From Proteus alimentorum (GTDB lineage Bacteria; Pseudomonadota; Gammaproteobacteria; Enterobacterales; Enterobacteriaceae), in NCBI RefSeq assembly GCF_002607735.1, contig NZ_NBVR01000024.1, positions 271,738 to 335,737 of the forward strand: a stretch of 64,000 bases of DNA, given 5' to 3'. Within the stretch, counting starts at the first letter, position 1, and every line of letters starts with the position of its first letter. Of the stretch, positions 19,154 to 30,179 are shown in pieces. The position numbers and the translations under genes are program-made. A model generated the notes under the pieces. The model had not been told where the DNA came from, did no database searches, and saw only the letters and a program-made list of their open reading frames with translations.

Positions 19154-20464
19154 ATGAATAAGCAAGAATTTTTATCCCGTCGTCAGGCATTATTAGCTCA
19201 AATGAAGCCTGCGAGTGCGGCTATTTTTTTCGCCGCACCACCAGCGCAACGTAATGCGGATAGTGAGTATCCTTATCGCCAACATAGTGATTTCCTTTAT
19301 CTAACTGGTTTCAGCGAGCCTGAAGCTATTCTTGTGCTGATTAAAAGTGATGAAACACATAATCATAGTGTGCTTTTTAATCGCGTTAGAGATTTAACCG
19401 CTGAAATTTGGTTTGGTCGTCGCCTTGGACAAGAAGCTGCACCTGAAAAATTAGGTGTTGATAAGGCACTACCTTATGAAGATGTGAGTGAACAACTTTA
19501 CCAATTATTAAACGGATTAGATGTTGTTTATCATGCTCAAGGTGAATATGCGTTTGCTGATGAAATCGTTTTTAGTGCATTAGAAACGTTAAGAAAAGGC
19601 TCTCGTCGTAACTTAAAAGCACCACAAACTATCATTGATTGGCGTCCAATTGTTCATGAACAACGCCTATTTAAATCTGATTTTGAACTTGAATTACTGC
19701 GTAAAGCTGGAAAAATTACCGCATTAGCACATACGCGTGCGATGCAAAAATGCCAGCCGGGTATGTATGAATATCAACTTCAAGGTGAGATTGAACATGA
19801 GTTTGTCTCTCATGGTGCGCGTTTCCCTTCTTATAACAGCATTGTCGGCAGTGGTGAAAATGGGTGTATTTTGCACTACACCGAAAACGAAACCAAAATG
19901 CGTGATGGGGATTTAGTTCTTATTGATGCAGGCTGTGAATATGAAGGTTATGCTGGTGATATCACTCGTACTTTCCCTGTTAATGGTAAATTTAGCCGTC
20001 AACAACGCGAAATTTATGACATTGTCTTAAAATCCATCAATGTTTCTTTGGAATTGTACAAACCTGGTACAAGTATCAAAGAAGTCACTGAGCATGTCGT
20101 GTATATCATGGTCGAAGGACTGGTTAAACTGGGCATTATGCACGGTGAAATCGAGCATCTTATTGAAACAAAAGCTTATCAGCGTTTCTTTATGCATAGC
20201 TTAAGCCATTGGCTAGGCCTTGATGTTCATGATGTTGGGCATTATGGCACCGAGCGTGACCGTATTTTAGAGCCGGGCATGGTACTAACCATTGAACCGG
20301 GAATTTACATTGCGCCAGATGCCGATGTGCCACAAGAGTATCGTGGTATTGGTATTCGCATTGAAGATGACATTGTTATCACAGAAACAGGCAATGAGAA
20401 TTTAACGGCATCAGTCGTTAAAGATCCTGATGAAATTGAAGCTCTGATGGCAGGAAAAATTTAA
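19154..20464 (+). CDS. pepP: Xaa-Pro aminopeptidase PepP
   Basis: A 436-residue dimanganese aminopeptidase that removes N-terminal residues preceding proline. The start is the ATG at 19154, preceded by CAGGAG; an in-frame GTG at 19148 is less likely. Pita-bread fold ligands are all seen: Asp in LIDAGCEYEGYAGDITR (two), His in HSLSHWLGLDVHDVGH, Glu in LTIEPGIYIA and Glu in GIGIRIEDDIVI. The N-terminal domain (ADSEYPYRQHSDFLYLTGF) is intact. It sits between ygfB and ubiH as in E. coli. Confidence 0.97.
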   Translation: MNKQEFLSRRQALLAQMKPASAAIFFAAPPAQRNADSEYPYRQHSDFLYLTGFSEPEAILVLIKSDETHNHSVLFNRVRDLTAEIWFGRRLGQEAAPEKLGVDKALPYEDVSEQLYQLLNGLDVVYHAQGEYAFADEIVFSALETLRKGSRRNLKAPQTIIDWRPIVHEQRLFKSDFELELLRKAGKITALAHTRAMQKCQPGMYEYQLQGEIEHEFVSHGARFPSYNSIVGSGENGCILHYTENETKMRDGDLVLIDAGCEYEGYAGDITRTFPVNGKFSRQQREIYDIVLKSINVSLELYKPGTSIKEVTEHVVYIMVEGLVKLGIMHGEIEHLIETKAYQRFFMHSLSHWLGLDVHDVGHYGTERDRILEPGMVLTIEPGIYIAPDADVPQEYRGIGIRIEDDIVITETGNENLTASVVKDPDEIEALMAGKI

Positions 20465-20477
20465 GGCTAAAATCAGC

Positions 20478-21650
20478 ATGAATGTGATTATTGTGGGTGG
20501 TGGAATGGCAGGTGCGACATTAGCACTTGCACTCTCTACATTAAATAAAGGTAAGATTTCAATTTCGCTAATTGAAGCAAGAGAGCCTGACAATGGGCAC
20601 CCAGGGTTTGATGCAAGAGCGATTGCATTAGCACATGGAACAGCGAAACGGTTAGAGCAGATCGGGCTTTGGTCAACATTAAAACCTTTTGTCACTCCCA
20701 TTAATCATGTTCATGTCTCTGATAAAGGTCATTGTGGTTTTGTTAATATTCATGCACAAGACTATGATATCTCAGCACTGGGTTATGTTATTGAATTGCA
20801 TGATGCAGGGCGACAGCTTTTTGCGAAATTAAAAAAACAATCTAATATCACGCTTTATTGTCCCGCTAAAGTTGAACAGGTTCAACGTAATATCAATTCT
20901 GTTGAGGTAACACTTGATGATGGTACGCAATTATCGAGTGATTTATTGATTGCCGCTGATGGTACCAACTCACCTATTGGCCATCAGTGCCATATTCAAT
21001 GGCAACGAGAGCCTTATCATCAAGTGGCTGTGATTGCTAATGTCAAAACGCAAATCGATCCTCAAGGGAAAGCTTTTGAGCGCTTTACTGAATTTGGCCC
21101 ATTAGCCCTATTACCAATGAGCGAAGGGCGTAGTTCATTAGTATGGTGTCATCCTATTGATAAATTGGATGAAGTTTCACAGTGGGATGATAAAACAACC
21201 ATCGCACATTTACAGCGTGATTTTGGCTGGCGTCTAGGGAAGATCGAGCATATTGGCAAGCGAAATTGTTACCCTTTAGCACTACAAAAAGCCAATCAAA
21301 TAATTGGTCATCGCTTAGCGTTAGTTGGAAATGCCTCGCAAACACTTCATCCTATTGCAGGACAAGGTTTTAACCTTGGTTTACGTGATGTTATGGCACT
21401 CGCCAATACAGTCACCCAAGCGATTAATGCCAATACTGATATTGGTAGTTATCGAGTGCTCTCTCAATATCAACAAATTCGCCAACAAGATAGAGAAAAA
21501 ACCATCTCTATTACTGATGGGTTGGTAAAAGTGTTTGCAAATCGTTGTGCACCATTGATTGTTTCTCGCAATTTAGGGTTAATGACGATGGAATTGTTCC
21601 CAATGATGAGAGATAAGTTGGCGCATCAAACACTTGGCTGGACAGACTAG
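20478..21650 (+). CDS. ubiH: 2-octaprenyl-6-methoxyphenol hydroxylase UbiH
   Basis: A 390-residue class A flavoprotein monooxygenase of aerobic ubiquinone biosynthesis (ring C1 hydroxylation). The FAD-binding GGGMAGATLALAL motif is near residue 6, the LIAADGTNSPIG motif is in the middle, and a GNASQTLHPIAGQGFNLG motif is near residue 285. It starts 13 bases after pepP, suggesting translational coupling. The Asn in place of the more common Asp of the GD motif also occurs, as far as I recall, in E. coli UbiH, so it is not counted as a defect. Confidence 0.95.
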   Translation: MNVIIVGGGMAGATLALALSTLNKGKISISLIEAREPDNGHPGFDARAIALAHGTAKRLEQIGLWSTLKPFVTPINHVHVSDKGHCGFVNIHAQDYDISALGYVIELHDAGRQLFAKLKKQSNITLYCPAKVEQVQRNINSVEVTLDDGTQLSSDLLIAADGTNSPIGHQCHIQWQREPYHQVAVIANVKTQIDPQGKAFERFTEFGPLALLPMSEGRSSLVWCHPIDKLDEVSQWDDKTTIAHLQRDFGWRLGKIEHIGKRNCYPLALQKANQIIGHRLALVGNASQTLHPIAGQGFNLGLRDVMALANTVTQAINANTDIGSYRVLSQYQQIRQQDREKTISITDGLVKVFANRCAPLIVSRNLGLMTMELFPMMRDKLAHQTLGWTD

Positions 21651-21746
21651 AGCGTGTTGATCTTTGATGGTCAATTTTTTTGTTGTAAAAATAAGCAGAA
21701 AAGAACGGCGCGCTCTAAAATAATCGCTTTTTAGGATACTTTTATT

Positions 21747-22982
21747 ATGAAATCATTTGATGTTGTTATTGCTGGTGGTGGAATGGTTGGGCTTGCATTA
21801 GCCAGCGGATTACACGGGTGTGGATTACGGATAGCGATAATAGAAAATCACCCAGTAACGAAACTTTTTCACCCACAAGATGATTTTTCATTACGGGTAT
21901 CTGCTATTAATACAGCCAGTGAGATGTTGCTGAAAAAATTAGGTGTTTGGGAAAATTTACAAGCATTACGAACTGCACCTTATCAAGGTATGGAAGTTTG
22001 GGATCAAGATAGCTTTGGCCGCATTGAGTTTTCAGCCCAAAAAGAAGGATTCAGTCACTTAGGTTCTATTATCGAAAATAACCTTATTCGTGAAGTACTT
22101 TGGCAAAAATGTGAAAGCCATAGTGATATTACCTTCTATTCATCAACGCAAATTGAGCGTGTGGTATGGGGGGAAAATGATGCATTTATTACCCTTAATG
22201 ACGGTGAAATGTTGACGGCAAGACTCGTTGTCGGAGCTGATGGGGCTAATTCATGGTTACGTAAACACGCAGATATTCCCCTCACTTTTTGGGACTATGA
22301 ACATCATGCTTTAGTTGCCACTATTCGTACTGAACAACCTCATGAAAATGTTGCGCGTCAAGTCTTTCATGGCGAAGGTATTTTAGCGTTTCTGCCTCTT
22401 TTTGATCCTCATACTTGTTCTATTGTTTGGTCTTTACCAAGTAACCTCGCTGAACGTTATCAAAATGCAGAAAAAAACCTATTTGAGCGCACACTAGGTG
22501 TAACCTTTGATATGCGTTTAGGCCAATGTGAGTTAATCAGTGATCGCATGACCATACCATTGACAGGTCGTTATGCTCGCCAATTTGCTGCTCCTCGTTT
22601 AGCATTATTAGGCGATGCTGCTCATACTATCCATCCTTTAGCTGGACAAGGTGTTAACCTTGGTTTTATGGATGTTGCAGAGTTAATCGGAGAGATCCGT
22701 CGCTTAAAAGCAGAAGGTAAAGATTTTGGTGAATATCTCTATTTGAGACGATTTGAGCGCCGTCGCAAACATGCTGCTGCTGTAATGTTGGCCAGTATGC
22801 AAGGATTCCGTGAACTTTTTGCTGGCAATAATCCCGTTAAAAAGCTGGTTAGGGATATCGGCCTTTCGTTAGCAGATAGTTTACCAGGGGTAAAACCTAA
22901 GTTACTTGAGCAAGCAATGGGACTTTCTGATTTACCAGAATGGCTAAGTGATAAAAATTTCACTTCAGTTGAAAAAATCTAA
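21747..22982 (+). CDS. ubiI: 2-octaprenylphenol hydroxylase UbiI (VisC)
   Basis: A 411-residue flavoprotein monooxygenase paralogous to UbiH, responsible for C5 hydroxylation in ubiquinone synthesis. It has the N-terminal GGGMVGLALASGLHG dinucleotide motif, VVGADGANSWLR in the middle and the GD motif LLGDAAHTIHPLAGQGVNLG near residue 290. It lies 96 bases after ubiH on the same strand, the last gene of the ygfB-pepP-ubiH-ubiI group. Confidence 0.95.
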   Translation: MKSFDVVIAGGGMVGLALASGLHGCGLRIAIIENHPVTKLFHPQDDFSLRVSAINTASEMLLKKLGVWENLQALRTAPYQGMEVWDQDSFGRIEFSAQKEGFSHLGSIIENNLIREVLWQKCESHSDITFYSSTQIERVVWGENDAFITLNDGEMLTARLVVGADGANSWLRKHADIPLTFWDYEHHALVATIRTEQPHENVARQVFHGEGILAFLPLFDPHTCSIVWSLPSNLAERYQNAEKNLFERTLGVTFDMRLGQCELISDRMTIPLTGRYARQFAAPRLALLGDAAHTIHPLAGQGVNLGFMDVAELIGEIRRLKAEGKDFGEYLYLRRFERRRKHAAAVMLASMQGFRELFAGNNPVKKLVRDIGLSLADSLPGVKPKLLEQAMGLSDLPEWLSDKNFTSVEKI

Positions 22983-23396
22983 TTCCTCTCTTATTTCACA
23001 TTACTTTTATTTATATCTGGCTGAAGAAATAGAACTAAAAAAATCTATTTTTTCAGTCTATTCTTTGCACTAATTCCTTTTTTTTAGTAATTCCTCGCTA
23101 AAAATGAGCGCTGATACGCATAATTGCAATCATTAGTTCTGCATACCCATATGTCTACATTATGATTAAGAGACACAATACCCTATTTTAACTTATGGTT
23201 TATTTTTTCTCACAATGCTAAGTTCAAGGGGATGGTATCGTTTGCGTTGTACGTTAATTGCTCGCATTTGTTAAATCCATGTTTAAAAATAAACTTAAGC
23301 TTGAGATTAACACTATGATTTTAAATCAAGTTTAATTTTATATTTAACAAATCGCGTTCTCTGAATAATCTAAAGTAAAAGTAGAAAGAGGGAAGA
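22983..23396 (+). promoter_or_regulatory. Upstream control region of gcvTHP
   Basis: A 414-base non-coding stretch ahead of gcvT. It is AT-rich with no ORF of note and no recognisable glycine riboswitch. In E. coli the equivalent region binds GcvA, Lrp and PurR; I could not place individual sites here. An AGAGGGAAG ribosome binding site precedes gcvT. Confidence 0.45.
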
Positions 23397-24491
23397 ATGG
23401 CAAAACAGACTCCGTTGTATGATGAGCACGTAGCCTGCGGTGCTCGTATGGTCGATTTTCATGGTTGGATGATGCCACTGCATTATGGCTCTCAAATAGA
23501 TGAACATCATATTGTACGTCGTGATGCCGGTATGTTTGATGTTTCTCATATGACCATTGTTGACTTACATGGCTCACAAGTTAAAGATTTTCTACGTTAT
23601 TTATTAGCGAATGATATCGCTAAACTCACCGAAAAAGGTAAGGCGCTTTATACCGGTATGCTCAATGCATCTGGCGGTGTCATTGATGATCTTATCGTCT
23701 ACTATTTTGATGACTCTTTCTATCGCCTCGTTGTGAACTCTGCTACTCGTGAGAAAGATCTGGCATGGATTGAGCAACATGCTGCCGATTATGTCGTTGA
23801 TATCACTGTTCGTGATGATTTGGCTCTTATTGCCGTTCAAGGCCCTCATGCACAAGAAAAAACCCAACGCTTATTAACTGAGCAGCAACGCCAAGTTGTT
23901 TCTGCCATGAAGCCTTTCTATGGTGTAGAGCTTGGTGATTTGTTTATTGCAACAACGGGCTATACCGGTGAAGCCGGCTATGAAATCGCAATGCCAAAAG
24001 AGCAAGCCGTCGATTTTTGGAAAAAATTATTAGCTGTGGGCGTTAAACCCGCAGGATTAGGTGCAAGAGACACATTGCGTTTAGAAGCGGGAATGAACCT
24101 ATATAGCCAAGAGATGGATGAAACGATTAATCCACTTGAAGCAAATATGGGATGGACGATTGCATGGGCGCCAGAAGATCGTCAATTTATTGGTCGAGAA
24201 GCATTAGAAAAATTACGCGCAATAGGCACAGATAAACTTGTTGGTCTTGTAATGCGAGAGAAAGGTGTGTTGCGTGCTGGCACTGCCGTACACTTTACTG
24301 ATGATTTAGGTGAATTAAGAGAAGGTATTATTACAAGTGGTACTTTTTCGCCTACATTAGGTTTTAGTATTGCATTAGCAAGAGTTCCTGCTGGTATAAA
24401 AGATAGCGCAATTGTATTAATGCGTAATCGTGAGATGCCAGTGGAAGTGGTAAAACCTGGTTTTGTTCGCTCAGGTAAAGCATTGGTATAG
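23397..24491 (+). CDS. gcvT: Glycine cleavage system T protein
   Basis: A 364-residue aminomethyltransferase that transfers the methylene group from lipoyl-bound aminomethyl to tetrahydrofolate. Family hallmarks are present: [19 protein letters not shown] at the start, [40 protein letters not shown] and [20 protein letters not shown]. It is first gene of gcvT-gcvH-gcvP, with 34 bases before gcvH. It acts in one-carbon metabolism with GcvH and GcvP. Confidence 0.98.
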   Translation: MAKQTPLYDEHVACGARMVDFHGWMMPLHYGSQIDEHHIVRRDAGMFDVSHMTIVDLHGSQVKDFLRYLLANDIAKLTEKGKALYTGMLNASGGVIDDLIVYYFDDSFYRLVVNSATREKDLAWIEQHAADYVVDITVRDDLALIAVQGPHAQEKTQRLLTEQQRQVVSAMKPFYGVELGDLFIATTGYTGEAGYEIAMPKEQAVDFWKKLLAVGVKPAGLGARDTLRLEAGMNLYSQEMDETINPLEANMGWTIAWAPEDRQFIGREALEKLRAIGTDKLVGLVMREKGVLRAGTAVHFTDDLGELREGIITSGTFSPTLGFSIALARVPAGIKDSAIVLMRNREMPVEVVKPGFVRSGKALV

Positions 24492-24525
24492 CACGCACAA
24501 TTATTTTAAATGGAGAGTAAGGTCA

Positions 24526-24918
24526 ATGAGTCAAATACCTAGTGAATTAAAATACGCACAATCTCATGAGTGGATCCGTTCAGAAGGCAATGGTGAATAC
24601 ACTATCGGTATTACTGAACATGCACAGGAATTATTAGGTGACATGGTGTTTGTTGATCTACCCGAAGTGGGTAGAGAGGTCACCGTTGGTGATGATTGTG
24701 CAGTCGCCGAATCAGTAAAAGCAGCATCAGATATTTACGCACCATTATCAGGTGAAATTATCGCAGTAAATGAAGAGTTAGATGGTTCTCCAGAACTGGT
24801 GAACAGTGCACCTTATGGAGAAGGTTGGCTATTTCGCATTAAAGCAAATAATGAAAGCGAATTAGATGACTTACTTGATGCCGCTGGTTATCAAGAACTG
24901 GTAGATAGCGAAGAGTAA
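24526..24918 (+). CDS. gcvH: Glycine cleavage system H protein (lipoyl carrier)
   Basis: A 130-residue lipoyl carrier shuttling the aminomethyl group between GcvP and GcvT. The lipoylated lysine is Lys65 in [16 protein letters not shown]. The start is the ATG at 24526 with GGAGAG upstream; the frame extends further upstream into gcvT, but that extension overlaps gcvT and is not expected to be translated. A hairpin terminator directly follows the stop codon. Confidence 0.98.
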   Translation: MSQIPSELKYAQSHEWIRSEGNGEYTIGITEHAQELLGDMVFVDLPEVGREVTVGDDCAVAESVKAASDIYAPLSGEIIAVNEELDGSPELVNSAPYGEGWLFRIKANNESELDDLLDAAGYQELVDSEE

Positions 24919-24926
24919 AACCGAAG

Positions 24927-24956
24927 CGCCCCGTCAAATAATGCCGGGGCGTTTTT
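24927..24956 (+). terminator. Terminator-like hairpin between gcvH and gcvP
   Basis: 7-bp GC-only stem CGCCCCG / CGGGGCG with an 11-base loop and five T. It lies inside what is normally a single operon, so it may attenuate gcvP expression. Confidence 0.75.
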
Positions 24957-25051
24957 ATTTGTTAGCTTGTTATCGTAACGCTATCTCAACGCGCTTTAAG
25001 CCGTGTGCTATTTACCTATCCATTCATAGTGAATTCAGGAAATTACTTGCA

Positions 25052-27928
25052 ATGACACAGACTTTAAATCAGTTAGAGTATCGCGATGAATTTATTCGTC
25101 GCCATATTGGTTCATCACCAGAACAGATTAAAGAGATGCTCAGTGCTGTTGGCGTCTCCTCATTAAATGAATTAACTCAAAGAATTGTTCCAGATAATAT
25201 TCAATTAGAAACACCACCGAATGTAGGTGCAGGGGCAACAGAGCAAGAAGCCTTGGCTGAATTGAAAGCGATCGCCAGCAAAAACAAACGTTTTACCTCT
25301 TACATTGGAATGGGGTATGCACCTTCTGTATTACCTCCTGTGATTTTGCGTAATTTATTAGAAAATCCGGGTTGGTATACCGCTTATACACCTTATCAGC
25401 CAGAAGTTTCTCAAGGTCGCCTAGAATCATTACTGAATTTCCAACAGGTTACAATTGATTACACAGGAATGGATCTCGCTTCTGCATCGTTGCTAGATGA
25501 AGCAACAGCTGCTGCCGAAGCAATGGCGATGGCAAAACGTGTAAGCAAATTGAAAAATGCGGATCGTTTCTTTGTTGCTGATGATATTCACCCTCAAACC
25601 TTAGATGTTGTCAGAACGCGTGCAGATACCTTTGGTTTTGAAGTTGTTGTTGATAAAGCTGAAAAAGTATTAGAGCTTGAAGGTATCTTTGGTGTGCTAT
25701 TACAACAAGTCGGCACAACAGGCGAAGTTCATGATCACAGCAAGTTATTAGCTACACTAAAAGAGCGCAAAATTATTACCAGTGTTGCCGCTGATTTAAT
25801 GGCGTTGGTGGTACTCACTGCTCCGGGTCATCAAGGTGCTGATATCGTATTAGGTTCAGCACAACGTTTTGGCGTCCCTATGGGGTACGGTGGCCCACAT
25901 GCCGCATTCTTTGCTTGTCGTGATGAGTATAAACGTGCGATGCCGGGACGTATTATTGGTGTTTCTCGTGATGCGGCAGGTAATCGTGCATTACGTATGG
26001 CAATGCAAACGCGTGAACAGCATATTCGCCGTGAAAAAGCGAACTCGAATATTTGTACATCCCAAGTCTTACTCGCCAATATCGCGGCTATGTATGCGGT
26101 TTATCATGGACCAGAAGGGTTAAAAACCATCGCTCAACGTATTCATCGTTTAACGGATATTTTAGCGGCGGGTTTACAACAAAACGGTATGGTGTTACGC
26201 CATAAAACTTGGTTTGATACATTAACGATTGATACCGCTGATAAAGCCGCTGTACTACAACGTGCTAAAGATGCTGAAATTAACTTACGTACCGATATTG
26301 TAGGTGCCGTGGGTGTCACACTAAGCGAAATTACAACGCGTGAAGATGTGTTAAAGCTGGTTGAAATTATCAGTGGTAAAGCATTAGCCGGTGATATTGA
26401 TGCACTTGATAAACAAGTTGCTTCTTCATCAGCATCAATTCCTGCTTCTATGCAACGTAAAGACACTGTGCTGACTCATGAAAACTTCCATCATTATCAC
26501 AGTGAAACAGAAATGATGCGCTATATGCATCGTTTAGAAAATAAAGACTTAGCATTGAATCAAGCGATGATCCCGTTAGGTTCATGTACGATGAAACTCA
26601 ATGCTGCCGCTGAAATGATCCCGATCACATGGCCTGAATTTACAGAGCTACATCCATTCTGCCCAGCTTATCAAGCGAAAGGCTATCAAGTGATGATTGG
26701 ACAACTATCCAATTGGCTTGCCGCATTAACGGGGTATGACGCGATGTGTATGCAGCCAAACTCAGGCGCTCAAGGCGAATATGCAGGCTTATTAGCCATT
26801 CGTCGTTATCATCAAAGCCGTGGCGAAGGTGCGAGACATATCTGCTTGATCCCAAGTTCAGCACACGGCACTAATCCTGCATCTGCACATATGGCAGGGA
26901 TGACAGTGGTAGTGGTCGGTTGTGATGATAACGGTAATATCGACATTGCAGACTTAAAAGCCAAAGCAGAAAAACACCAAGCTGAACTCTCTTGTGTGAT
27001 GGTGACATATCCATCGACACATGGGGTTTATGAAGAGGGTATTCGTGAAGTTTGTGAAATCATTCATCAATATGGCGGGCAAGTTTACCTTGATGGCGCC
27101 AATATGAATGCACAAGTGGGGATCACAACACCGGGCTTTATTGGTTCTGATGTTTCGCACTTAAACTTACATAAAACTTTCTGTATTCCTCATGGCGGTG
27201 GTGGCCCAGGAATGGGACCTATTGGTGTTAAATCACACTTGGCACCATTTGTACCAGGGCATTCTGTTGTTGAAATGGAAAATGTCACTACACAAGGCGC
27301 TGTTTCTGCGGCTCAATTTGGTAGCGCTTCAATACTACCAATCAGTTGGATGTATATTCGTATGATGGGCGCACAAGGGCTTAAACAAGCAAGCCAAGTG
27401 GCAATCTTAAACGCGAACTATATTGCACAACGTCTGAAAAATGACTATGACATTCTTTATGCTGGCGCTGATGGTTATGTCGCACATGAATGTATTATCG
27501 ATATCCGCCCATTAAAAGCGAATTACGGTATTAGTGAAATGGATGTGGCTAAGCGTTTAATTGACTATGGATTCCACGCTCCAACTATGTCATTCCCTGT
27601 TGCGGGTACATTAATGATTGAGCCAACTGAGTCTGAAAGTAAAGTTGAAATTGATCGCTTTATTGAAGCGCTGCTTTCTATTCGTGCTGAAATTGCACAG
27701 GTAGATAAAGGTGTATGGCCAATTGATGACAACCCATTAGTTAATGCACCTCATACACAATATGAATTAGTGCAAGAATGGTCACATAGTTATAGTCGTG
27801 AATGTGCCGTGTTCCCAAGTGAAGCAACAAAACAAAGCAAATACTGGCCTGCGGTTAAACGTCTGGATGATGTGTATGGCGACCGTCATTTACATTGTTC
27901 ATGTGCGCCAATCAGTGATTATGAATAA
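25052..27928 (+). CDS. gcvP: Glycine dehydrogenase (decarboxylating), P protein
   Basis: A 958-residue PLP enzyme that decarboxylates glycine and loads the aminomethyl group on GcvH. The start is the ATG at 25052 ([14 protein letters not shown]), which matches the family; the open frame extends 37 codons further upstream through the terminator, which is not credible as coding. The PLP lysine is Lys708 in [20 protein letters not shown]. Both halves of the long-form (single-chain) P protein are present. The gap to gcvH is 133 bases including a hairpin. Confidence 0.97.
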   Translation: MTQTLNQLEYRDEFIRRHIGSSPEQIKEMLSAVGVSSLNELTQRIVPDNIQLETPPNVGAGATEQEALAELKAIASKNKRFTSYIGMGYAPSVLPPVILRNLLENPGWYTAYTPYQPEVSQGRLESLLNFQQVTIDYTGMDLASASLLDEATAAAEAMAMAKRVSKLKNADRFFVADDIHPQTLDVVRTRADTFGFEVVVDKAEKVLELEGIFGVLLQQVGTTGEVHDHSKLLATLKERKIITSVAADLMALVVLTAPGHQGADIVLGSAQRFGVPMGYGGPHAAFFACRDEYKRAMPGRIIGVSRDAAGNRALRMAMQTREQHIRREKANSNICTSQVLLANIAAMYAVYHGPEGLKTIAQRIHRLTDILAAGLQQNGMVLRHKTWFDTLTIDTADKAAVLQRAKDAEINLRTDIVGAVGVTLSEITTREDVLKLVEIISGKALAGDIDALDKQVASSSASIPASMQRKDTVLTHENFHHYHSETEMMRYMHRLENKDLALNQAMIPLGSCTMKLNAAAEMIPITWPEFTELHPFCPAYQAKGYQVMIGQLSNWLAALTGYDAMCMQPNSGAQGEYAGLLAIRRYHQSRGEGARHICLIPSSAHGTNPASAHMAGMTVVVVGCDDNGNIDIADLKAKAEKHQAELSCVMVTYPSTHGVYEEGIREVCEIIHQYGGQVYLDGANMNAQVGITTPGFIGSDVSHLNLHKTFCIPHGGGGPGMGPIGVKSHLAPFVPGHSVVEMENVTTQGAVSAAQFGSASILPISWMYIRMMGAQGLKQASQVAILNANYIAQRLKNDYDILYAGADGYVAHECIIDIRPLKANYGISEMDVAKRLIDYGFHAPTMSFPVAGTLMIEPTESESKVEIDRFIEALLSIRAEIAQVDKGVWPIDDNPLVNAPHTQYELVQEWSHSYSRECAVFPSEATKQSKYWPAVKRLDDVYGDRHLHCSCAPISDYE

Positions 27929-27957
27929 GCTTTAATCTCGCTATATTCTTAAATTTT

Positions 27958-27992
27958 AATACCGAGGGTTAACTTAGCCTTCGGTATTTTTT
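27958..27992 (+). terminator. Rho-independent terminator of gcvP
   Basis: Stem AATACCGAGGG / CCTTCGGTATT (one G-T wobble) with a short loop, then a T-tract. It lies between gcvP and the converging HD-domain gene. Confidence 0.8.
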
Positions 27993-28018
27993 ATTTAACA
28001 AATTCAATATTGAATAGA

Positions 28019-28621
28019 TTACTTCAGCCAGCCTTTTTTCTGTGCCTCTAATAATTGAGGGTAGAGGTATTGCCAAAATTCAGGCCACTGTTTTTCAATA
28101 AACAGATTACGTGCTAATACTTGTTCTAAGCGGATATTATTTTCAACCCAACTTTGACCTTCATTATGTAAATTCATCAGCATTGGCATGGTGCGATCAA
28201 GAATATTGGCAAACTGAGACTCTGGTGTTTCAGCCGCATCATATTCCAGCCATAAATTGAGAAAATATTCACTTTGTGGGGACGGTAATAAAGAGAAAAT
28301 ACGTTTTGCTGCTTTTTGCTCGTGCTCTTTAATTGCTTCGCGAGCGGCAACGTCATAAACCATCACATCGCCAGCATCTATTTCAACGATATCGTGAACA
28401 AGGGCTAACTGAATAGCACGTCCCATATCAATATCACCCGCATAGGGCTGAAAACTCATTGCTGCAACGGCAAAGTGCCAGCTATGTTCTGCGGTATTTT
28501 CGGAACGACTATTATCTAATACATTATTTTTACGATAAACACGTTTTAGTTTATCTAATTCCATAATAAAGTTAATAGTATCAGAGAAGGGGCCAAATGC
28601 CCCTTTAGGTAATTGTGTCAT
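28019..28621 (-). CDS. HD-domain phosphohydrolase (HDDC2/YfbR-like)
   Basis: A 200-residue cytosolic protein with the metal-binding HD-superfamily pattern: a first His in ENTAEHSWHFAV (about residue 46), His-Asp in LALVHDIVEIDAGD (about 75-76) and a later Asp in ANILDRTMPML. This arrangement is typical of the HD_3 group that includes 5'-deoxynucleotidases. Substrate is not established from sequence; nucleotide monophosphate hydrolysis is a family-based guess. It lies just downstream of ygfZ on the same strand, 31 bases away, suggesting co-transcription. Confidence 0.82.
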   Translation of the reverse strand: MTQLPKGAFGPFSDTINFIMELDKLKRVYRKNNVLDNSRSENTAEHSWHFAVAAMSFQPYAGDIDMGRAIQLALVHDIVEIDAGDVMVYDVAAREAIKEHEQKAAKRIFSLLPSPQSEYFLNLWLEYDAAETPESQFANILDRTMPMLMNLHNEGQSWVENNIRLEQVLARNLFIEKQWPEFWQYLYPQLLEAQKKGWLK

Positions 28622-28652
28622 AAAAGTCCGTATTGGTTATGATAAATAAAAA

Positions 28653-29639
28653 TTACGCATCTTCTAAAGAATAAGGCAGTGGTTTAATGGATAAACGACT
28701 AATGTTATCGTCTTGAACTCGAAATACACTCTCTAGCGCCATATCGTTATTCATAACAACTTCAGCCAAAATAGTATTATCAGCCATACGTACAGCGCTT
28801 AATACCGTTCCTGTTTTACGCCATTTATCTTCGCCTAATTGCCATTCAACGCTACCACCGATCTCCGGTAATTCAGTACCACCACCAGATAACAGATACA
28901 TTGCTCGCTTATTTGCACCTCTGAATTTCGCACGAGATACCATTTCTTGCCCGGTATAACAGCCTTTTTTAAAGCAGATGCTCAGTGGTAATGCTTGCAG
29001 ATTTGTTGCTTGAGGTAAGAATTGCTCAATATTTGGAGTATCAATAATAGGATATCCAGCCTCAATATCTAAGGCTAACCATTGCTCACTATTACTGGTT
29101 TCTGCTTTTAATGTTGTTGCAAGATTTTTTGCTGTTTCTTCATCTGTTACGATTAAAAAACGTTCAGTAGGTAAAGGGAGCTGAAGAATATAAGTATTAT
29201 CGTGATTAACAACTTCGTTTGCTTTACGAGGAATATTGGGAAAGTAATCTGCTAATGCAAGAGCTGCACCTTGCCCCGCTAATCCTAATAATACGGCTTG
29301 TGTATTTTCAGCTAAGGTTACTTTTGAAAATACGGCATATTTTTTTAATTCAGCAAGTTGTTTTTGTGCGACATTTTTACGCAGAATATAAGCAAAACCT
29401 TCTTGCTGGTGGAATAAGCGGAGTGTACTCCACATTTTACCTTTTGCTTCACAGTGTGCAGCCAATGTATGTGTCGTTGTTGGAAGTGCTGCAATATCCG
29501 TTGTTAGTTGACCTTGTAGATATTTTTCACTGTCAGCACCTGTTGCTGTTATCAGTGACCATTCATCTAAAGAAACCAGTGTTAATGGCAAATTGATTGC
29601 TGCATGAGGGCGTTTAGCCTGAGTAGAATTTTGAGTCAT
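28653..29639 (-). CDS. ygfZ: tRNA-modifying folate-binding protein YgfZ
   Basis: About 328 residues from the ATG at 29639 ([17 protein letters not shown]); an extra 11 codons upstream are open but lack a ribosome binding site. YgfZ resembles GcvT and binds tetrahydrofolate; it assists a subset of Fe-S enzymes, including MiaB. The signature K-G-C-Y-x-G-Q-E is present ([20 protein letters not shown], about residue 225). It is divergent from sdhE as in E. coli. Confidence 0.95.
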   Translation of the reverse strand: MTQNSTQAKRPHAAINLPLTLVSLDEWSLITATGADSEKYLQGQLTTDIAALPTTTHTLAAHCEAKGKMWSTLRLFHQQEGFAYILRKNVAQKQLAELKKYAVFSKVTLAENTQAVLLGLAGQGAALALADYFPNIPRKANEVVNHDNTYILQLPLPTERFLIVTDEETAKNLATTLKAETSNSEQWLALDIEAGYPIIDTPNIEQFLPQATNLQALPLSICFKKGCYTGQEMVSRAKFRGANKRAMYLLSGGGTELPEIGGSVEWQLGEDKWRKTGTVLSAVRMADNTILAEVVMNNDMALESVFRVQDDNISRLSIKPLPYSLEDA

Positions 29640-29897
29640 GATGTCACCAGCTATTAAATTAATCAGATACATCAGTTATGGTAAAAGAGTGGCAAGACAA
29701 TGCAAGTCATTATTATTTTTAGCGCACAGAAAATGAACTTGATAAATAACAAATGAAAGCATGTTCAATAGGTTGTCTATGAGACTAAACCTGCAAACTG
29801 TGATCATTTTGATGTTAAAATTTTTGCGATAAGACTATCATCAATGCTAGGAAGAAATCGTGGTATTTCTTGATTTGAACAATGTAAAGAGCAGAGT

Positions 29898-30179
29898 ATG
29901 ACTATCGATATAGAGAATAAAGCACGAATTAACTGGGCATGTCGTCGTGGAATGCGTGAACTGGATATTTCTATCATGCCTTTTTTCGAGAATGAGTACG
30001 ATACGCTATCTGATAACGATAAAGCGCTTTTTGTTCGTTTACTAGAGTGTGCAGATCCTGATTTATTTAACTGGTTAATGAATCATGGGCGCCCTGATGA
30101 TGATGAACTCTATTATATGGTGAAGTTAATCCAAGATCGCAATAAAGCTAGAATGGCGGAGATCGTTGATAAATATTAA
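29898..30179 (+). CDS. sdhE: FAD assembly factor SdhE
   Basis: A 93-residue helical protein needed for covalent attachment of FAD to succinate dehydrogenase SdhA (and fumarate reductase). The conserved RGMRELD motif (R-G-x-x-E, about residues 18-24) and [12 protein letters not shown] are present. Start at 29898 gives [18 protein letters not shown], five residues longer than E. coli SdhE. Unlike E. coli, ygfX does not overlap it but lies 480 bases downstream beyond a terminator. Confidence 0.95.
   Translation: MTIDIENKARINWACRRGMRELDISIMPFFENEYDTLSDNDKALFVRLLECADPDLFNWLMNHGRPDDDELYYMVKLIQDRNKARMAEIVDKY

Noticed and set aside
21320..21380. GN in place of GD in the UbiH third flavin motif as an inactivating change
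   Set aside because: E. coli UbiH is recalled to have the same residue, so it is probably a family feature.
22983..23396. Glycine riboswitch before gcvT
   Set aside because: No recognisable glycine aptamer core; enterobacterial gcvTHP is controlled by protein regulators.
24463..24525. Upstream extension of gcvH by 21 residues
   Set aside because: It overlaps the gcvT end and is not in the family; the ATG at 24526 has a ribosome binding site and aligns with known H proteins.
24941..25051. 37-codon upstream extension of gcvP
   Set aside because: It starts inside the terminator loop after gcvH and has no family match; the start at 25052 fits known P proteins.
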